From an uncultured Bacilli bacterium (lineage in GTDB: Bacteria > Bacillota_I > Bacilli_A > RF39 > UBA660): a stretch of DNA of 48,550 nucleotides. Position 1 is the first letter of the stretch, and the number at the start of each line of letters is the position of its first letter. The stretch lies in NCBI GenBank assembly GCA_944351765.1, contig CALVPR010000006.1, positions 1-48,550 on the forward strand, in the 5' to 3' direction. Positions 44,753 through 48,550 of this stretch are shown here, piece by piece. The notes under the pieces are model-generated. The model made no database searches. It was not told the origin of the DNA and worked only from the letters and a program-made list of their open reading frames with translations. Made by a program: the position numbers and the translations under genes.

Positions 44753-45145
44753 TCACTTTATCCTTTCTATACTTTTTTCATCGTTAATAATAGTACCTTT
44801 ATACTCCGATACAATTTGAAATCCTTTTATATTGAATATATGAGAAATTAAACTTTTTTCATATTTTTGCATATAAATATAGACTTCATTATCTATTACT
44901 CTAACATCAATATTATCGAGTTTATTAGTATTTAACAATATATAATTAGTTATTTCACTTTCAATATTTTCTTTTCCCATATTGTCAAGTCCATAATCAA
45001 CCATCATATAATTAATATTATTTAAGTCTTGCTTTGAAGTCATAATAGTACCAACATCAACAACTAATACAATTACAAACAATAATATTGGTAATAATAC
45101 TACAAAAAGAACTAAACTTTGTCCTTTATTATTTAACTTAAGCAT
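44753..45145 (-). CDS. TadE/TadG-like pseudopilin
   Basis: A 130-residue protein starting LNNKGQSLVLFVVLLPILLFVIVLVVDVG, a short basic lead then a pseudopilin-type hydrophobic helix with a Gly before the helix, and a C-terminal extracytoplasmic domain. It overlaps the preceding TadE-like gene by 8 bases. It is expected to be processed by a prepilin peptidase, none of which is encoded in the window. Confidence 0.75.
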   Translation of the reverse strand: MLKLNNKGQSLVLFVVLLPILLFVIVLVVDVGTIMTSKQDLNNINYMMVDYGLDNMGKENIESEITNYILLNTNKLDNIDVRVIDNEVYIYMQKYEKSLISHIFNIKGFQIVSEYKGTIINDEKSIERIK

Positions 45146-45470
45146 AAGGAATTACCCTTTCAATGGTAATAACATAAGGATCCCCAAATACTTTATTCAT
45201 TCCAGGAGTCACTATATTTACTTTATCCTTAAATACTAATTTAGTATAATCATTAACATTTACTAATTCTATTTGTATATCTTTATATAATTCTTGAATC
45301 TCAACAAGTGATTTATTTTCTTTATATATTAAAACAGCATCATTACTAATACTCTCTAAATTACTTTTCTTATTAAATATCATTCCAAAATCAATAATAA
45401 TAAAAAGAATCATGATAAAAACAGGTAATATTAAAATAAATTCTACTAAAGCTTGTCCTTTATTATTCAT
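45138..45470 (-). CDS. TadE-like pseudopilin
   Basis: A 110-residue protein with the TadE signature NNKGQALVEFILILPVFIM (G then hydrophobic helix with Glu at the fifth position) and a small C-terminal domain. It is the first gene of the Tad operon (45470 to 40926) after the promoter at 45499-45507. SD near GGTGATAGG. Confidence 0.85.
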   Translation of the reverse strand: MNNKGQALVEFILILPVFIMILFIIIDFGMIFNKKSNLESISNDAVLIYKENKSLVEIQELYKDIQIELVNVNDYTKLVFKDKVNIVTPGMNKVFGDPYVITIERVIPYA

Positions 45471-45498
45471 CCTATCACCATCTTCTCTATCATATTAA

Positions 45499-45544
45499 AT
45501 TATACCAAAAGATATAAAAAAAAGAAAGATTATTTACTTTCTTT
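45499..45544 (-). promoter_or_regulatory. Tad operon promoter nested behind the surface-protein terminator
   Basis: On the minus strand AAAGAAAG/CTTTCTTT (45521-45544) followed by eight T ends the surface-protein transcript. Just downstream an extended -10 TGGTATAAT (45499-45507) can start the Tad operon, 29 bases before the first ATG. Confidence 0.65.
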
Positions 45545-45546
45545 TT

Positions 45547-48159
45547 CTATTTTTTGCTATTTTTATTATTGTTGTTATTTTTATTTGAAGTTACAATTAT
45601 ATCTTCTTCATCATCTTTTTTAAAGATTAAATATAATAAACCAATAATAACTAAAATAATTAATATTATAATAATTGTTTTTTCTAATTGGTTATTACTT
45701 TTTTCTTCTTCTGTGTTATCTTCGTTTTTATCTACAACTTCTTTTTTAGCTTCTTTATCTACAGTAATTGTATATGTTCTTTCACTTCCATCTTCTGCAG
45801 TTACTACAACAGTTACTGTATTTTCTCCTTCTTTGAAATCACTATTTCCATAGATATTTACACGAGCACCAGCATCTTCTGCTACTGCTGTAATATCTAA
45901 AGTTTCTACATCAGAAGAAACTTTAATACTATATTCTAATGTATCTTTATTAAATTCTATTTCATATCCTTCAATTTCAAGTTTAGATAAATAATTATTT
46001 GTAGATTTTGGATATACTTTAACAACATTTATTGTATATGACTTAATATCTCCATTTTCTGCTACTACTGGAAGTGTAATAACTGTTTTATCACTAGTTA
46101 ATGCATATTCTTTAAATGCTAAAGTACTAGCATATTCATCTCCTAATACACCATTTAAAGTAACTGATTTTACCCAATAATCAACATATAAAGTATATTC
46201 TAATACATTTTTATCAAATGGTTTATCAAAAGTTCCTATTGATGAAGTAAGTGATGTAATATCATTATTAGTGCTTAATGCTCTAGCAATTTTAATATCT
46301 ATATCACTATTACTTACTAATTTTACTTCAGTTCCATCTATTGCAACTTTTTCATTAGTCATCTTTATATTTGTATTTTGTTCCATTTTAGCTTTAAATG
46401 TAAATGTTAACACTACACTATCTTTTTCTATTACTTTATTACTAGCATAAAGATATTTACTAGTTAAATAATTATAATTACTATAGTCATCTAAACTATT
46501 AGAAGAAATTCCTACTAAATCTAGAACATCTTTATCGTAATTAATTATACCCTCAATACCATTTAATTCTATATTTTTGGCAGTTAAACCACTTAAAACA
46601 TAATCTACTTTAAATGTATCTCCTACTCTAATTACTTCATTATTAGATTTATTTAATTCTAATGTCGAATTAACACTATCATTATAACCAACACGCTCAA
46701 CCCAAGAACCATAAGCTATAGAACCAGCCATTTTAGTAACATCAAGTAAGTCCACTACACCATCTTTATTAATATCTAACGCATACATATTAACTGCATC
46801 TAAATATTGTAATTCTAATACACTATTTAATGCAATATTTACTTCTTCACCAGTTACTAATCCATCATTTACATCTCCAGATACTACAAAAGTATAAATT
46901 AAACTAGCATCTCCATAACTTAATGTTAATTTCATACCTGTTCCAACAAGACTTTCTGGAGCCACTTCATAACCATAAGCATCGGTGATAGTTACATTAA
47001 ACCCTTTAAAATATTCATCATTTGCTATTTTATTTAAGTAATCTGATACTTTAACACCAGTTATACTATCAGCATTAAAAATACCTTCTAATCTATTAAT
47101 TATACTAACTGTTTCTTCGTTATAATTATCAAAGAAATAATTACCATCTAATTTATTATCTATTTCATCTATAGTAACAATTTGAGTTAATTTAACGAAA
47201 TCAACATTAGTTAATTCAGCTTTTTGTTCTTCTGTTAATAAAGTTGAACTAATTACTTTATTATAAATATCTGTAAATTCTCCACTGTAATAAGTTTTAT
47301 AATCTGGACTTCCTACAGTATTTTTTATAAGTAAAGTATCTACATAATTGATATTAGTTTCTTCACTAACAAAATAAACATCTAATTTATAATCTCCATT
47401 TAATAAATTAGCAAATATTTGCTCTAACTCAAAGTTATATGGATACAAAGTTAAACTATCATTAATCACTACTTTATAATATCCATTTTTTATTATTTCA
47501 TCAGATAAATCTCCTTTATCTAATTTAACACTAAATGTTACATTACCACTATCAGTAGTTTCATAGTATGTAACTGGATTTTCAGGATCAGTATCATCTA
47601 TTTTTTCTTCAACTTCTCCATTAACTTCTAAAACAATGCCTGTTTTAATTTGATCTTCAATAACTGTTGTATGGTTATTTTTAATATCCATACTTTGTAA
47701 TTGATTTTCTTCTACATACTTAGCTAAAGTAGCAGATTCAGTATTAGTAAAAGTTGCATCTTTTACATCAAACACTTCAACATCAACATTATATTCACCA
47801 TTATATCCATAACCAAAGTTATCAAATTTCATATTAACAGTACCATCATTTAAGTCTTTTCCATTTTCTAATAATTGATAAAATACTGCTGTTTCTTCTC
47901 CCCCAGCTTTATAAACAAATTTAAGAGATGTTTTAACAATATATCTGTTAATAACTGGAGTTCCTTCTTCAGTCTTTTCTATAAAATTAATGCCATCAAT
48001 GTTAATATTTAATTCCTCTTTATCTTTATTTCCAGTAACAGTAATAGCTTCGATATCTGGAACACCTGCACGAATTTCTTCTGCTATAACTTTTACTGGT
48101 GAAGATATTTGTGAAAATACAACACATACTAATAATATTAATTTTAATATTTTTTTCAT
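45547..48159 (-). CDS. Large surface protein with dockerin-, cohesin- and cadherin-like domains
   Basis: An 870-residue exported protein. Signal peptide residues 1-26 (cleavage near VIA/EE), N-terminal region of unknown fold to about 425, a dockerin-like pair of calcium loops (GDVNDGLVTGEEV and LDINKDGVVDLLDV, about 428-482), a cohesin-like beta domain (about 498-630, VDYVLSGLTAKNIELNGIEGIINYD), two cadherin-like beta-sandwich repeats (about 636-722 and 727-805, each ending in YTI.V), an acidic linker, a membrane helix (about 832-848) and an Asn/Lys-rich tail. It lies directly upstream of the Tad operon on the same strand. An adhesin or scaffold role is inferred. Confidence 0.8.
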   Translation of the reverse strand: MKKILKLILLVCVVFSQISSPVKVIAEEIRAGVPDIEAITVTGNKDKEELNINIDGINFIEKTEEGTPVINRYIVKTSLKFVYKAGGEETAVFYQLLENGKDLNDGTVNMKFDNFGYGYNGEYNVDVEVFDVKDATFTNTESATLAKYVEENQLQSMDIKNNHTTVIEDQIKTGIVLEVNGEVEEKIDDTDPENPVTYYETTDSGNVTFSVKLDKGDLSDEIIKNGYYKVVINDSLTLYPYNFELEQIFANLLNGDYKLDVYFVSEETNINYVDTLLIKNTVGSPDYKTYYSGEFTDIYNKVISSTLLTEEQKAELTNVDFVKLTQIVTIDEIDNKLDGNYFFDNYNEETVSIINRLEGIFNADSITGVKVSDYLNKIANDEYFKGFNVTITDAYGYEVAPESLVGTGMKLTLSYGDASLIYTFVVSGDVNDGLVTGEEVNIALNSVLELQYLDAVNMYALDINKDGVVDLLDVTKMAGSIAYGSWVERVGYNDSVNSTLELNKSNNEVIRVGDTFKVDYVLSGLTAKNIELNGIEGIINYDKDVLDLVGISSNSLDDYSNYNYLTSKYLYASNKVIEKDSVVLTFTFKAKMEQNTNIKMTNEKVAIDGTEVKLVSNSDIDIKIARALSTNNDITSLTSSIGTFDKPFDKNVLEYTLYVDYWVKSVTLNGVLGDEYASTLAFKEYALTSDKTVITLPVVAENGDIKSYTINVVKVYPKSTNNYLSKLEIEGYEIEFNKDTLEYSIKVSSDVETLDITAVAEDAGARVNIYGNSDFKEGENTVTVVVTAEDGSERTYTITVDKEAKKEVVDKNEDNTEEEKSNNQLEKTIIIILIILVIIGLLYLIFKKDDEEDIIVTSNKNNNNNKNSKK

Positions 48160-48225
48160 GTTATCTTCCTTCCTTATTTTTTTTAATTTATTATACTTTT
48201 TCCCCTGAATTTAACACCTCTTTTC

Positions 48226-48270
48226 ACTGATTGTACTCTTTCTACAATCAGTATCATAATAAGTATAGCA
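48226..48270 (-). promoter_or_regulatory. Promoter and 5' stem-loop of the surface-protein gene
   Basis: On the minus strand TGCTATACT (48262-48270) is an extended -10. The predicted transcript begins with a perfect 10-bp stem, ACTGATTGTA and TACAATCAGT (48226-48252, 7-base loop), about 67 bases before the ATG. No T run follows, so it is not a terminator; it may stabilise the mRNA or be an operator. Confidence 0.5.
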
Positions 48271-48355
48271 TAATTTCTTTATATGGGGTAATATTTGACA
48301 CTTTTTTTACAGATTTTGTTGTTATTTCTGTTTTTAGATAATTTGCATTTTTTTC

Positions 48356-48540
48356 TTGACTAATAATACTATTTATTGTACAATATTTATGCATTTAGCA
48401 GCGTTATTCTCATATTTTATAATGTGTTATGTATAAGTAATTATCTGCTGCATAACGAAAGTACGACAAAAACACCCGGAACTTAAACACTTTTGAAAAG
48501 ATAAATCTTAGCAAACCATTGAAAAATGGTTATTTTTTTG
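48356..48540 (+). ncRNA. Structured leader RNA or small RNA at the right edge
   Basis: A consensus promoter (TTGACT 48356-48361, 17-base spacer, TACAAT 48379-48384) starts an RNA near 48391. GCAGC near 48399 can pair with GCTGC near 48448, and CGTTAT with ATAACG just after, giving alternative pairings. It ends in an AACCATT/AATGGTT stem with GAAA loop and seven T (48514-48539). A gene regulated by it would start beyond the window. I could not assign it to a known riboswitch or ribosomal-protein leader family. Confidence 0.55.
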
Positions 48541-48550
48541 TCAAATTTTG

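Noticed and set aside
48226..48252. 10-bp inverted repeat considered as a terminator
   Set aside because: No T run on either strand after the stem; placement fits a 5' stem-loop or operator of the surface-protein gene.

Overview
The window is strongly A+T-rich bacterial DNA with short intergenic gaps, clear Shine-Dalgarno (SD) sites and standard sigma-A-type promoters. TGA is used as a stop (for example at 539-541), so the code is the standard bacterial one. Gene content (Tad pilus secretion genes, PdaC/RsiV-like deacetylase, MBOAT/AlgX-like acylation genes, DUF368 transporter, a D-Ala-D-Ala carboxypeptidase, type II-A CRISPR) suggests an uncultured, probably gut-associated member of the Bacillota, of the small-genome Bacilli/Erysipelotrichia or Mollicutes-related type. 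This placement is inference. No rRNA or tRNA gene was recognised.

Left region (1-9.8 kb) is accessory DNA. It holds a tnpV-like gene, an oriT-like cluster of inverted repeats, a MobC-like relaxosome gene without a relaxase, a two-gene Abi-alpha/HD-hydrolase operon, a decayed gene, a protein built of three copies of one module, and several membrane proteins. Three short promoter-RNA-terminator units recur here. From 10 to 18.5 kb lie housekeeping-type genes: HD hydrolase, radical SAM protein, a Nudix-PHP fusion, an MBL-fold hydrolase, coaD (frameshifted as read), a LysR regulator with the divergent/adjacent dacA-type carboxypeptidase, and an ABC-2 exporter.

The centre (18.6-29.1 kb) is a type II-A CRISPR-Cas locus bracketed by two Fic-domain genes. 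Its order is unusual: the 33-repeat array is read leftward from a leader at 21.8 kb; a csn2-like gene is read rightward from the other side of that leader; a tracrRNA gene follows, its promoter starting inside the csn2 stop codon; then cas2, cas1 and cas9 converge from the right. Array orientation is supported independently by the leader-end motif ATTTGAG, a degenerate distal repeat and the tracrRNA anti-repeat. Several spacer pairs differ by synonymous or conservative changes only.

Right region (29.2-48.5 kb): DUF368/DUF362 genes; a divergent pair of proteins sharing a coiled surface-type module; a type III toxin-antitoxin system (ToxI RNA repeats plus ToxN); a five-gene envelope polysaccharide acylation/deacetylation cluster; a radical SAM activase-like gene; yebC; an incomplete Tad pilus cluster; and a large wall/membrane surface protein with dockerin-, cohesin- and cadherin-like domains. 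The window ends in a promoter-driven structured RNA with a terminator, presumably the leader of a gene beyond the edge.
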